In this document: positions 26,239 through 36,038 of the stretch, piece after piece
Numbering within the stretch: the stretch's first letter is position 1
Layout: each line of letters starts with the position of its first letter
NCBI GenBank assembly: GCA_963700185.1
Contig: CAVOWP010000019.1
Coordinates: 1-64,000 of the forward strand
Reading direction: 5' to 3'
From: AP-15 sp963700185
GTDB taxonomy: Bacteria; Pseudomonadota; Alphaproteobacteria; ATCC43930; CGMCC-115725
Length of the DNA: 64,000 bases
Position numbers and translations under genes: made by a program
The notes under the pieces: model-generated
What the model was told of the DNA's origin: nothing
The model's input: the letters and a program-made list of their open reading frames with translations, nothing else
The model's database searches: none

Positions 26239-27939
26239 ATGGCGTATGATCTGTTGATCAAGAACGGCCGAATCGTTGACGGCTCCGGAATGCCTGCGTT
26301 TCGCGGAGATGTCAGCATCAAGAACGGCAAGATCGCCGAGATCGGAAAACTGAGCGGCCCGGCCAAGCGCACGATCGACGCCGCCGGCCAAGTTGTCGCG
26401 CCCGGCTTTGTTGACAACCACTGCCATTACGACGCGCAGGTCACGTGGGACCCGCTGTGCTCGTTCTCGCCCGACCACGGCTGCACGACGGTCGTCTTCG
26501 GGAACTGCTCGCTGGCCCTGGCGCCAGTTCGACCCGGTGCCGCAAAGCGGGTCGCGGAGTTCCTGTCCTATGTCGAAGCGATCCCGATGGACGTCCTCAA
26601 CACCGTCGAGGTCGATTGGGAAACGATCCCGCAATACATGGACCGGCTCGACCAGAACCTCGGCGTCAATGTCGGCAATCTGATCGGTCATTCGACGGTA
26701 CGTTATTACGTGATGGGCGACGAGAGCCAGAAGCGCGCCGCGACCGACGAAGAAATCAGGAAGATGCAGGATGTCGTGCGCGACGGCATCAAGGGCGGCG
26801 CGCTCGGGTTGTCGGTGTCGCGCAACAAGGGCCATTATGACCCGCAGGGTGTTCACATTCCGGCGTTGTGGGCCGACGAGAAGGAGATTTTCGCGCTCGG
26901 CGACGTATTGCGCGAAATGGGCACCGGCATTATCCAGTCGGGCGGCGGCCGCGCGGCCGAGCTGAATGACGGGTTGATGGCCCGCTTGTCGGAAGCGACC
27001 GGCCGCACCGTTATCTACAACAATCTCGGCCAGACCGTGCGCGAGCCGGACGCGTGGAAAAAGCACATGGCGCGGGTCGAGGAGACCTCGAAGGCCGGCA
27101 TCCGGGCTTATCCGCTGTGCAGCCCGAACCGCGTCACGCAAAGCTTTACGATGCGCAACTGCCAGGTATTCCGCGGGTCGCCGACCTGGCACCCGATCCT
27201 GCTGTCGTCCGATGAAGAAAAGCTGCGCGCCTATGCCGATCCGGCGATCCGGCAGAAACTGCACGACGAAGTCGTCGATCACAAAGTGAATGTGCCGGCG
27301 GCCGGGTATTCGCGTGAATGGTACAACTACATGTGGGTCGAGACCCCGGTCCTCGAAAAGAACCAGGGGCTCAAGGGCAAGACCATCGGCCAGATCGCCA
27401 AAGAGCAGAACAAGCGCGTCATCGACGCCTTCCTCGACCTCGTCGTCGAAGAGCATCTCGACACCGGATTCATGCAGTCGGAAAACAATGTCGACGACGA
27501 AGCGATGGCGAAGATCCTGACCTATCCGAACGCCATCGTCGGCCTGTCGGATGGCGGCGCCCACGTGCAGTTCCATGGCGGCTACGGCTACAGCACACGT
27601 CTCCTAAGCGAGTGGGTGCGCGAGAAGCAGGTCCTGACCCTTGAGCACGCGGTCCGACGGCTGACCTTCGATTCTGCCTCGGCTTTGGGGCTCTACGACC
27701 GCGGCCTGTTGCGGCCCGGCATGGCGGCCGACATTGTGATCTTCGATCCCGATACGGTGCGTCCATTGCCCGAGAGCGTGGTCCATGATTTCCCGGCGGG
27801 CGGCTGGCGCATGAAAGAGCCGGCAGCCGGCATCATGGCGACGATCGTCAACGGCGAAGTTTTGATGGAGAACGGCAAGCATACCGGGGCGCTCCCCGGC
27901 CGCGTGCTCCGCAACACCTACTATCACGCACACGCCTGA
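26239..27939 (+). CDS. D-aminoacylase/N-acyl-D-amino-acid deacylase-type amidohydrolase
   Basis: A 566-residue metal-dependent amidohydrolase. It opens AYDLLIKNGRIVDGSGMPAF, then the metal motif GFVDNHCHYDAQVTWDPL (His-x-His) and a Cys bridging position (FGNCSLALAPVRP). Histidine ligands follow (LIGHSTVRYYVMG), with the catalytic Asp in VGLSDGGAHVQFH and a C-terminal beta-sandwich strand (GLLRPGMAADIVIFDPDTV). This is the N-acyl-D-amino-acid deacylase branch; the real substrate is unknown and could be another N-acyl amide. GAGAAAGGGG lies about 8 bases before ATG 26239. A strong hairpin follows the stop. Confidence 0.88.
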   Translation: MAYDLLIKNGRIVDGSGMPAFRGDVSIKNGKIAEIGKLSGPAKRTIDAAGQVVAPGFVDNHCHYDAQVTWDPLCSFSPDHGCTTVVFGNCSLALAPVRPGAAKRVAEFLSYVEAIPMDVLNTVEVDWETIPQYMDRLDQNLGVNVGNLIGHSTVRYYVMGDESQKRAATDEEIRKMQDVVRDGIKGGALGLSVSRNKGHYDPQGVHIPALWADEKEIFALGDVLREMGTGIIQSGGGRAAELNDGLMARLSEATGRTVIYNNLGQTVREPDAWKKHMARVEETSKAGIRAYPLCSPNRVTQSFTMRNCQVFRGSPTWHPILLSSDEEKLRAYADPAIRQKLHDEVVDHKVNVPAAGYSREWYNYMWVETPVLEKNQGLKGKTIGQIAKEQNKRVIDAFLDLVVEEHLDTGFMQSENNVDDEAMAKILTYPNAIVGLSDGGAHVQFHGGYGYSTRLLSEWVREKQVLTLEHAVRRLTFDSASALGLYDRGLLRPGMAADIVIFDPDTVRPLPESVVHDFPAGGWRMKEPAAGIMATIVNGEVLMENGKHTGALPGRVLRNTYYHAHA

Positions 27940-27949
27940 GTTCTACCAA

Positions 27950-27980
27950 CTCCATGGCCGGGCCTGACCCGGCCATGGAG
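27950..27980. terminator. Bidirectional hairpin between convergent genes
   Basis: CTCCATGGCCGGG-CCTGA-CCCGGCCATGGAG is a perfect 13-bp stem with a 5-base loop. It sits between the amidohydrolase stop (27939) and the stop of the ABC exporter on the other strand (27992). The placement suits a shared terminator, although no T-run is present. Confidence 0.65.
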
Positions 27981-27991
27981 AGCCTGTCTGC

Positions 27992-29845
27992 TCAGCTGGC
28001 CAGCGCGACGATCTTGTTCTCCTGCAGCCGGCACATCTGGTCGAACGCCCCATGACGCCGCCTTAGTTCGGCAGGTGGGCCGTCCTCGGCGATGCGGCCG
28101 TCTCCGAGCACGATGACGCGATCGAATTTCGCCACTGTCGACAAGCGGTGAGCGATCGCCAGAACCGTGCGCCCGCGCATCAGGACTTCCAGCGCGTGCT
28201 GGATCTCGACTTCGGATGCGCTGTCGAGCGCCGAAGTCGCCTCGTCCAGCACGATAATCGGGGCGTTTTTCAACAGAGCTCGGGCGATGCCGATACGCTG
28301 CCGCTGCCCACCCGACAGCTTGGCGCCGCGTTCCCCGACGATGGTGCCATAGCCCTGCGGGAGCGCCCGGATGAACTCGTCGCAACGCGCCGCTCGCGCC
28401 GCAGCCAAGACATCCTCGTCGGAGGCCTCGGGCCGAGCATAGCGGATATTCTCCAGAACGGACCGATGAAACAGCGAGATCTCCTGCGGCACTACGGCGA
28501 TCGCAGCCCGCAAACTATCCTGACGCATCGCACGAATATCCTGATCATCGATCAGCACCCGTCCCTCATCGACATCGACCAGTCGCTGGAGCAAGCTGAT
28601 CAGCGTCGATTTGCCCGCGCCCGACGGGCCGACCAAGGCGACATGCTCCCCTGGTGCAATCTGCAAGGCGAAATCACGAAACACCGGCTTCCCTCCGGGG
28701 TAGGAAAAGTCGATGTTTTCGAAAGCGATGCTGCCCCCCAAGGGAATTAGCTGTCTCGCACCCGGCTGGTCGACGACCCGGTGATTTTCGCCAATCGCCT
28801 GGATCGAGTCGGCGATGCGGGCGATGAACTGGGTCGCGTTCACAAGGGCAAAAGCAAGATCGCGCGAGCCGTGCAGGATACGGAACGCCATCGCCAGGGT
28901 CAAAACGACATCGCCGGGACTGACCCTTCCGACGCTCCACAGATGCAGCGTCCAGCCGAGCATCCCGCCCGCCATCAGCCAAAGGGCGACATCGTGCAGC
29001 ACACGCATGCGCTCGACATACATCAGACTGTCACGATGCGAGCTTTCTTCGACCTTGAGCAGCCGCTCGAAGCGGCTGTGCTCTCGGGTACGCGCGGAAA
29101 ACGCCTTCACTACCCACATATTGGAAAACACATCCGTCAGCTCGCCGCCGAGGTCGGCGGCACGATCGGCATAAAGCCGGTGCCGCGGCATTCCGCGTTT
29201 GCTCAGCCGGACGAGCGTGCTCGCGGCCAGCAGAACGAAAGCGAAAAGGGCGGCGACCAAATGCCAATCTACGGTGGCCAGCATCGCCAGAGCGGCGCAA
29301 AAATCGGCGCATACTGGAGCGATATTGAACAGCAAGGTCGAGAACACCTGCTGCACCGAATCACCGGCGGCTGAGACGCGGTTGGCGAGGGAGCCACCCA
29401 TCCGATCGGAAAAATATCGGCTGCTGTGGCCGCTCAGATGATTGAACAGGTCGAGCTTGGCTTCGGCCTTGTCCGCAAGAATGGCGCGGTAGCCGAACCA
29501 GCTGCCGGAACGCCACAGCATGCTCTCACCGGCCAACAGGGCGCCGAACACCGCGAGCGCCCACCAGACTGCCGCAATATGCTGCGGGCCGCGAGCCATC
29601 GCGTCGACGATCAGCTTCAGGCCATATTGCGCTACGCAAGCGAACGAAGCCGCGCCGAGGACTGAAGCGACCGCAGCGAGGTGAATAACTGGCCGTCTCC
29701 TGACATAGTGCCACAAAAAGGCAATCGGCCGGAGGGGGAAAGCGGCGGCCCCCAGTTCGTGCGGCTCCGATCCGCCGCCGTGCTGGCGACACGGGTTTTC
29801 CAGGCTAGCGGCTAACCGAGCAGTGCTGAATTGTGCAAGTCCCAT
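27992..29845 (-). CDS. ABC exporter, fused permease-ATPase (MsbA/multidrug type)
   Basis: A 617-residue half-transporter. About six membrane helices form the exporter domain (around 50-340). The nucleotide-binding domain has Walker A GPSGAGKST, Q-loop VVPQEISLFHRSVLENI, signature LSGGQRQR, Walker B PIIVLDEATSALD and H-loop LAIAHRLSTV. All catalytic residues are present, in contrast to the aberrant ABC protein at 33043. ATG 29845 (MGLAQFSTAR) is chosen; upstream in-frame residues have no homologous look. It is divergent from a glycosyltransferase gene across 342 bp. The substrate is unknown; lipid or glycan export is possible. Confidence 0.9.
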   Translation of the reverse strand: MGLAQFSTARLAASLENPCRQHGGGSEPHELGAAAFPLRPIAFLWHYVRRRPVIHLAAVASVLGAASFACVAQYGLKLIVDAMARGPQHIAAVWWALAVFGALLAGESMLWRSGSWFGYRAILADKAEAKLDLFNHLSGHSSRYFSDRMGGSLANRVSAAGDSVQQVFSTLLFNIAPVCADFCAALAMLATVDWHLVAALFAFVLLAASTLVRLSKRGMPRHRLYADRAADLGGELTDVFSNMWVVKAFSARTREHSRFERLLKVEESSHRDSLMYVERMRVLHDVALWLMAGGMLGWTLHLWSVGRVSPGDVVLTLAMAFRILHGSRDLAFALVNATQFIARIADSIQAIGENHRVVDQPGARQLIPLGGSIAFENIDFSYPGGKPVFRDFALQIAPGEHVALVGPSGAGKSTLISLLQRLVDVDEGRVLIDDQDIRAMRQDSLRAAIAVVPQEISLFHRSVLENIRYARPEASDEDVLAAARAARCDEFIRALPQGYGTIVGERGAKLSGGQRQRIGIARALLKNAPIIVLDEATSALDSASEVEIQHALEVLMRGRTVLAIAHRLSTVAKFDRVIVLGDGRIAEDGPPAELRRRHGAFDQMCRLQENKIVALAS

Positions 29846-30187
29846 CGACGCTTCTCTCAATCTTTGCGACAGGTTGAGTATCCAGTTATCATCGTAGGCA
29901 AGCTTGGGAGCGTAGCGGATGGCGCGGCGAATGGTCAGGTGAGCAACCTTCGTGCCCGCTGCTCGATGTCGTTGACCGGAGCGATCCATCCGCCGACAAA
30001 CGTCGATTTCGGAGAAGATATTCCCGCGTCAACCTCCGAACTTTTGCAAGTGTCCCATTCAAGTCCGCAATCGCCGCGATCATCCGAGGTGAGCTGTGAT
30101 GCCGCAGCCCTCGGATGCAACCCTTTCGCCAGCCCAGCGATTACCCATTGCGGCCGCGGGGTGCGGCATTGTGACCCGGAGCACAGA
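29846..30187. other. Divergent intergenic region (ABC exporter / glycosyltransferase)
   Basis: 342 bp between two divergent starts. I see no recognisable gene, repeat or clear promoter motif in it. The ORF running through it in the glycosyltransferase frame lacks any protein-like character before ATG 30188. Confidence 0.5.
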
Positions 30188-31210
30188 ATGCAAATTGCCC
30201 AGATCGCGCCTCTGATGGAAGCGGTTCCCCCCAAGCTTTATGGCGGCACCGAGCGGATCGTCGCTTATCTGACGGACGAACTCGTAGCGATGGGTCACGA
30301 GGTTACCTTGTTCGCCAGCGGCGACAGTTCGACGACGGCGAACCTCGAGCCGGGCTGCGAACGAGCGCTTCGACTCGATCCGACAGTCCGCGACAGCGTA
30401 GCGCCCCTGCTCGCTATGCTCGAGAGGGTCGCGCAGCGTGCCCGCGACTTCGATGTCGTTCACCTCCACTGCGACTATCTCGGCTATCCGGTGTTGCGGC
30501 GAGCGGGAGTGCCGTTCCTCGCCACCCTGCACGGCCGGCTAGATCTGCCAGAACTGAAATCGCTCTATCGCGTGTTTTCCGACGTGCCGGTGATCTCGAT
30601 ATCCAATTCCCAGCGCGGGCCGTTGCCGGAGGCGGCCTACTTCGCCACGGTCTATCATGGTTTGCCCGAACGGCTGCTGCTCCCCGGTAGTGGGAGTGGC
30701 GGATATCTGGCTTTTATCGGCCGCATTTCGCCGGAGAAGGCGCCGGACCTGGCGATCCGTATAGCGGCGCGAGCCGGCATGCGGCTGAAGATCGCCGCCA
30801 AGATCGACCCGGTCGACCGGGATTACTTCAAGGCGGAAATCGAGCCTCTCCTCGCTCAACCGCATGTCGAGTTCATCGGCGAGATCGGCGAGCACGAGAA
30901 GGCCGAGTTCCTGGGCAATGCCGCCGGTCTGTTATTCCCGATCGCGTGGCCGGAGCCATTCGGCCTCGTAATGATCGAAGCGATGGCTTGTGGGACGCCG
31001 GTCATCGCCCTGCGTAACGGCTCGGTGCCTGAAGTCGTCGACGACGGGATCACCGGCTTCATTGTTGACGACGAGGCGACAGCGGCGAGCGCTGCGGGGC
31101 AGATTCACCTGCTGGACCGGACACTCATCCGGACTATATTCGAGCAGCGGTTCACCGCGCGGCGGATGGCAGAAGATTATACCAGGATCTACCAGGATCT
31201 CGACGTCTGA
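30188..31210 (+). CDS. Glycosyltransferase family 4 protein
   Basis: A 340-residue GT-B glycosyltransferase. MQIAQIAPLMEAVPPKLYGG then TERIVAYLTDELVAMGHEVT is the glycine-rich N-terminal donor/acceptor loop of the common 'GGTER' GT4 group. DFDVVHLHCDYLGYPVLRR and the nucleotide-sugar site in WPEPFGLVMIEAMACGTPVI (E-x7-E motif) follow, with GSVPEVVDDGITGFIVDD near the end. The sugar and acceptor are unknown. ATG 30188 is the first start that gives the family N-terminus. It is not contiguous with the exopolysaccharide blocks but may contribute to surface glycans. Confidence 0.9.
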   Translation: MQIAQIAPLMEAVPPKLYGGTERIVAYLTDELVAMGHEVTLFASGDSSTTANLEPGCERALRLDPTVRDSVAPLLAMLERVAQRARDFDVVHLHCDYLGYPVLRRAGVPFLATLHGRLDLPELKSLYRVFSDVPVISISNSQRGPLPEAAYFATVYHGLPERLLLPGSGSGGYLAFIGRISPEKAPDLAIRIAARAGMRLKIAAKIDPVDRDYFKAEIEPLLAQPHVEFIGEIGEHEKAEFLGNAAGLLFPIAWPEPFGLVMIEAMACGTPVIALRNGSVPEVVDDGITGFIVDDEATAASAAGQIHLLDRTLIRTIFEQRFTARRMAEDYTRIYQDLDV

Positions 31211-31262
31211 CCGAGCGTAAGGACCATCCGCATTCCCGGGTGACCGAGGAGGAGGTGGTGGA

Positions 31263-31852
31263 GTGCCGCGGATCCGCAATCTCTTCAAGAGTTTGCGACT
31301 ACCCTTTGTCGGCGTCGGCACCATCATAGCGGGTGCATTATTTTTGGGCGTAGCAGCGCAAACGCCGACGAGTGCTCCGACCAATCAGGCGACGGGCGAT
31401 GCGGCACTGAACGGCGCCAGTCTCGACTATTTCCCGCGAGACCACCTCTTCCGGATACTGGGAAAGGAGGTGCTGAGCGCGAAAGGGGAGGATATGGGGC
31501 GCATCGTCGATGTGCTCTTCGACGAAAAGGGAGAGCCGCACGCCGCAGTGATCGACTTCGGCGGATTCCTCGGCATGGGAACCCGAAAAATTGCGGTCAG
31601 CTGGAGCGCCCTGCGTTTTGATCTCGGCGAAAAGAAGAACGTAATCGCTCTCGATCTCGGTCGCGAGCAACTGAAGGCCGCTCCCGAATACAAATACACA
31701 GAGTTGGACAAGCCAATCCCGGTGGTAGCACAGCCGCAGTCGCCCCCGCACGAACCCGCGCCCGATCCCGAGTCGCTGACGCAATTCAGGATGATGAGAC
31801 GATCGCTGTCGCGGAGCGGGTTGTGGGCGCGACCCGCTGCCGAAGCCGATGA
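31263..31852 (+). CDS. PRC-barrel domain protein with signal peptide (3' end uncertain)
   Basis: GTG 31263 follows a strong GGAGGAGG stretch. A signal-like N-terminus (LPFVGVGTIIAGALFLGVAA) is followed by a PRC-barrel domain at about residues 58-135 (ILGKEVLSAKGEDMGRIVDV; AVIDFGGFLGMGTRKIAVSW) and a Pro-rich tail. This frame has no stop until 33017 and would run out-of-frame through the MFS gene. A one-base shift after about 31790 would end it at TGA 31850-31852, overlapping the MFS ATG at 31849. I take that as the likely original end. PRC-barrel proteins of this sort are envelope- or RNA-associated; the function is unknown here. Confidence 0.65.
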
Positions 31853-33045
31853 CCCGCAGTCTGCGGGGGCTCGATTGGTTGAACTTCTTTGTCGCGAACT
31901 TTCAAACCGGATTTGGACCGTTCATTTCGGTCTATCTGACCGGCGTAGGCTGGACCCAGGGCGCGATCGGTGCGGCGCTGAGCGCCGGCACTGTCGCAGG
32001 GATGGTCAGCCAGGTCCCCGGCGGAATGTTGGTCGATGCCGTACGCAGCAAGCGAGCGGCGGCCGCCGCGGCGATCGTCGCGATCATGGCGAGCGCACTC
32101 TTGATTGCTCTGTGGCCTGCCCTGTTGCCGATTGCCTTGGCGGAAGTACTGCACGCTTTTGCCAGTTCGGTCCTCGGCCCAGCGATCGCGGCACTGAGCC
32201 TCGCGCTGGTCGGCCATGGCGCGTTTGGCGAAAGGCTCGGTCGCAACGCCCGCTATTTGGCGATCGGCAACGCGTTCGCTGCCGGACTCATGGGTACCTT
32301 CGGCTACTACGTTGGGGAGCGTGCCGTATTTTTGTTGACTGCGGCACTTGGCATCCCTGCGTTGGCCGCGATCGAGATGATCAGAAACGCGGATCTCTCT
32401 TCGGCCAAAGATCCACTCGAGACCGGCACCGAGGTCAAAGCCCGAAAGTACCGGCTGGTCATGGCGGTTTCTTAGCAGACCTTAGGCTGCTCGCCTACGC
32501 TGCATGCGCAAGCCTGTTCCAACTTGCCAATGCGGCGATGCTGCCGATCGCTGCCGGAATGGTGACAAAACGGGCCGGCAGCGAAGCGTCATTGGTGATC
32601 GCAGCTTGCATCGTCGCGCCACAGGCGGTTACGGCCGCGATTTCGCCCTGGGCGGGGCGAGCGGCCGAAGGTTGGGGCCGCCGGCCGATCCTGATCCTTG
32701 GCTTTGCCGCGTTGCCGATCCGAGGCATGCTGTTCGCCGGCATCACCGACCCATATCTGATGGTCCTGATCCAATTGCTCGACGGATTGAGCGCGGCAGC
32801 CCTTGGCGTCCTGACCCCGCTGATCGTCGCCGACATCACGCGCGATACCGGCGGCTACACGACCGCTCTCGGGGTGGTCGGACTCGCGATCGGCGGCGGC
32901 GCAACCTTGAGCACCACGGCAGCCGGCTTGATTGCGGACCATCTGGGGAGCCAGTGCGGCATTCCTCGGCCTCGCCGCTGTCGGGCTTTGCGCGACTCTC
33001 CTTGGTCGCAACCTTGATGCCGGAGACGCGACCCCCGGGAAATCA
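31849..33045 (+). pseudogene. Decayed major facilitator superfamily transporter
   Basis: The N-terminal half reads MTRSLRGLDWLNFFVANFQT through seven or so helices and ends at a stop at 32475. The C-terminal half continues in another frame from about 32470 (LRLLAYAACASLFQLANAAM; LIQLLDGLSAAALGVLTPLI). It shifts again near 32950 (ASAAFLGLAAVGLCATLL) and near 33000 (LVATLMPETRPPGN). Together these give an almost complete 12-helix transporter interrupted by at least three frameshifts. The 3' end meets the stop of the ABC gene on the other strand. Consensus errors are an alternative to true decay, but three shifts in one gene favour decay. Confidence 0.8.
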
Positions 33046-35788
33046 CTCTGCTGCCAACAGCGGTGCCAGCGGGCTGCCCGGTTTTTCCAGCTCGGCCGGA
33101 GGCCCCTGATCGACCAAGCGGCCGTGCTCCATCACCAGCACTCGGTCGAAGGCCGAGGCGAGGCGGGGGCGGTGCAAACTCCATACCAGGCTGCGCTCGG
33201 CGAACTCGGCCTTCAGCCGATCGAGGAGGGCGGTCTCCGTAGCCCCGTCGAGCACCGCCGTGGCATCGTTGAGGGCCATCAGATCGGGGCGCTTGAGCAC
33301 CGCGCCGGCGATTGCCAGCTTCTGCCGCTGCGCCTCCGACAGGCGAGAACCCCCGGTGCCGACCGGATAGTCGAGCCCAACCTCGATCAGGGTGCGACGC
33401 AAGCCGAGTTCGTCGAGCACCTCCGTGATCGCGGCGTGGACGCGCTCGCGACCGCCCGACTCACCGCGTACGATCGTGCCGAACAGGACATTCTCCTGTA
33501 CCGAGGCTGCCGCGTTGTAGCGCTCGGGGTCGAAGAATTCGACCGAACCCCGCAGCTCCTCCGGCAGCCCCGCGGCAAAGGCCCGCCGCGCCTCCAATAT
33601 CCGTTGCTGCATCTTTTCGTCGATCAGATCGAGCGGGTCGCGGGCGGCGACCAATTTGAACGCCAGCGATAGAAGACGCTCTCGCGGAGGCTGCAGCAGC
33701 TTCTCGACCCCGGCTATTTCCATCCGCTTGAGAATACCCTCGAAGACTGGCAGATCGTCGGCGCTGATGAACGAGAACTCCTCGAACAGCGTGTCTCCGG
33801 GGTGCAAGCCCGTGAACAACTCGATCATCATCCGGGCAACCCCGGCACCGACCTCGAGGAGGTCTTTAGTGAGCCGGACTTCGTCGAGCACCTTTTGAAC
33901 GTAGGCGTTTCGGGCGAGCCCGTCGCCTTCAAAGGCCGGTCCGATCGGTGTGCCGAACAGCAGATTGACGGAAACCGGCGAATTGGTGTTATAGCGCTCC
34001 GGGTCGAAACGCTCGACGAGATGAGCAATACCGCTGGCTTCGAGACGCTCGGCAAGCACCCGGCGCGCTTCGAGAACGCGCTGCGCTGCATCCGGCTGGC
34101 GATCCGGATCGAGCCGACCACGCAAGCCGAAGAGGTGAACGTCTTCTTCGAGGTCGACGAGACGCAGGACCTCGACCATGCGCAGCTCCAGCTCGGCTGC
34201 GTCGGCCACGCCTGCCTGCTGGTAATCTATCCAGTCGGCGGCGATATCGTAGTCGATGTTCCCCGACTTCCGGGCTTCCTCGATCTCGCGGGCGCGCGAC
34301 TGTTCGCCGGCCGAGCCGTCATCGGGTACCCGGTTCGGCCGGTGACGCAAGCCGAGCAACAGATTGTCCCTTACGCTAGTCGGAAAAGAGATAGGTGATC
34401 GGGCCGACATAACCGATCCGTCGGCCGGTAACCGCCAGCGGTACGCTGTTGACGTCGGTTTCGCCGATGACAAGGCGACCGCTGGTCGGGGTGACCAGCC
34501 GGGCAAAGAGCTGCGGCACGAGATTTCTGCCGCTGTTGCTCTGGCCGACGATCGCTACATCGGCACCAAGAGGGAAATCGAAACTGACCGCCTCCAGCAG
34601 ATGGATGCCGTCGCTGTCCGTCACGCCGAGGTTGCTGGCGGTGACCTCGCCGTTTAACGGCTCGGTATGCTGCGGCTCCTCCAGCAGCGCGCGCATGTCG
34701 AGCATCTCGGGGACCTGGAACTGCTCGACGACCTGCTCATACTTGATCGCCACATCCTGCTGGTTCTGATAGAAGTCGAGCAATTCCTTCCACGGCGACG
34801 ACAGCTCTTTATAGGCGGCGAGTACAGCGACCAGCGCGCCCCAGGAGATCAGGCCCTTTATGACATAGTAACCGCCAATCAAAAAAAACATGAAAGGCGT
34901 TATATTTCCGATCAGATTGTTTAAGAATTTTACAAAAAACTTTCGATTGTAGATTTCGAACCTGATATCGTAGATCTCGCCCAGGCGGTGAGAGATGTCG
35001 GTCAGCTGATAGGCGGCGGCATCATTGGCACGAATTTCGTGGCGTGCGGCGATCGTCTCGGCGATGCGGTCCGAAAGCACGCGGACCTTACGTACCCGCT
35101 CACGCCCGAGGCGGCGAATGATGCGCTGCATCTTTGGTATCAAATAGCCCTGCAAAGGATAGAGCGCGACCGCCGCGGCGCCGAGCATCGGATCCTGCAC
35201 GAACATAAAGACGAAAATCGTCAGCAAGGTGCCGCCCTGCGAGATCGGCAAGGCGAAAGCATCGCCGATGAACCCGCCGATCGGCTCCAGCTCGCCGGTC
35301 ATCATCGCGATGACCTGTCCGGTCGCGGTGCGATCGAAATGGTGCAGCGGGAACCGCAGCACCCGCTCATAGAGCTGGTAACGCAGACGGCGCAGCATGC
35401 GCTCGCCGACTTGTCCTTTCTTTATGTTGAGATGCAGTTTGAACCAGCCGTTTATCAAAACCAAAACCAGAAAAATGCAACATAGGATCAGTAGATAGGG
35501 GATCTGATCAAATTCCATGCCGAGGAATTTCTGCGGGAAATCCTTTCCGGAAATAGCACGATTGACAATCAGCTTAGGCAAGTCGAGAGAATAATAGAGA
35601 AACGGAAAAGAGAGCAGAGTGACGACAACCAGATAAATCTGCTCCCGCAGACTGTATTGCAGGATGTAGCGATAGATCGAAGAGGCGAGCCCATCCGTCT
35701 CGCTTTGCGGCAATAGGCGACGCAGCGATGAGGGAAGCGGCGGCCTTAGCGATTTCAGGCGTGCCGCGATAGTACGGAGGAATGGCAT
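33043..35788 (-). CDS. Aberrant ABC transporter: membrane domain plus degenerate, internally repeated ATPase domain (frameshift near 34385)
   Basis: The N-terminal half (from ATG 35788, MPFLRTIAARLKS) has an exporter-type membrane domain with about six helices. It then enters a nucleotide-binding domain whose Walker A is degenerate (GQSNSGRNLV, no Lys) and whose Q-loop is changed (YVGPITYLF). After a one-base shift near 34385 it continues with SVRDNLLLGL, about 300 extra residues, and two similar segments: FDPERYNTNSPVSVNLLFGT and FDPERYNAAASVQENVLFGT. Then comes a signature-like LSEAQRQKLAIAG, a poor Walker B (LMALNDATA) and SLHRPRL in place of the H-loop. The total of about 914 residues is long for an exporter. 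Function is unknown; ATP hydrolysis looks impaired. Confidence 0.75.
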
Positions 35789-36038
35789 GGGCTGCTCTCT
35801 AGCCTTCGGCACGACGAGACGGTCCGGCTTCGTGCATCACCACCGGCCTAATCGACGCTACTTCCGTGGCAAATAGTGGCACGGCCGCATGCGCGGGAGG
35901 GGCTGTTGAGGCATCTCCGCAGGAATTGATCACGTGCCGCCCTTCGGGGGCGCGAGCAGCCGTTCCGGCCGGAACCTTTTGCCGCCATTGCGCGTCCTAG
36001 TTTCGTGAGTTGTGAATTGCTTTCTGAGTTTGCCTGAA

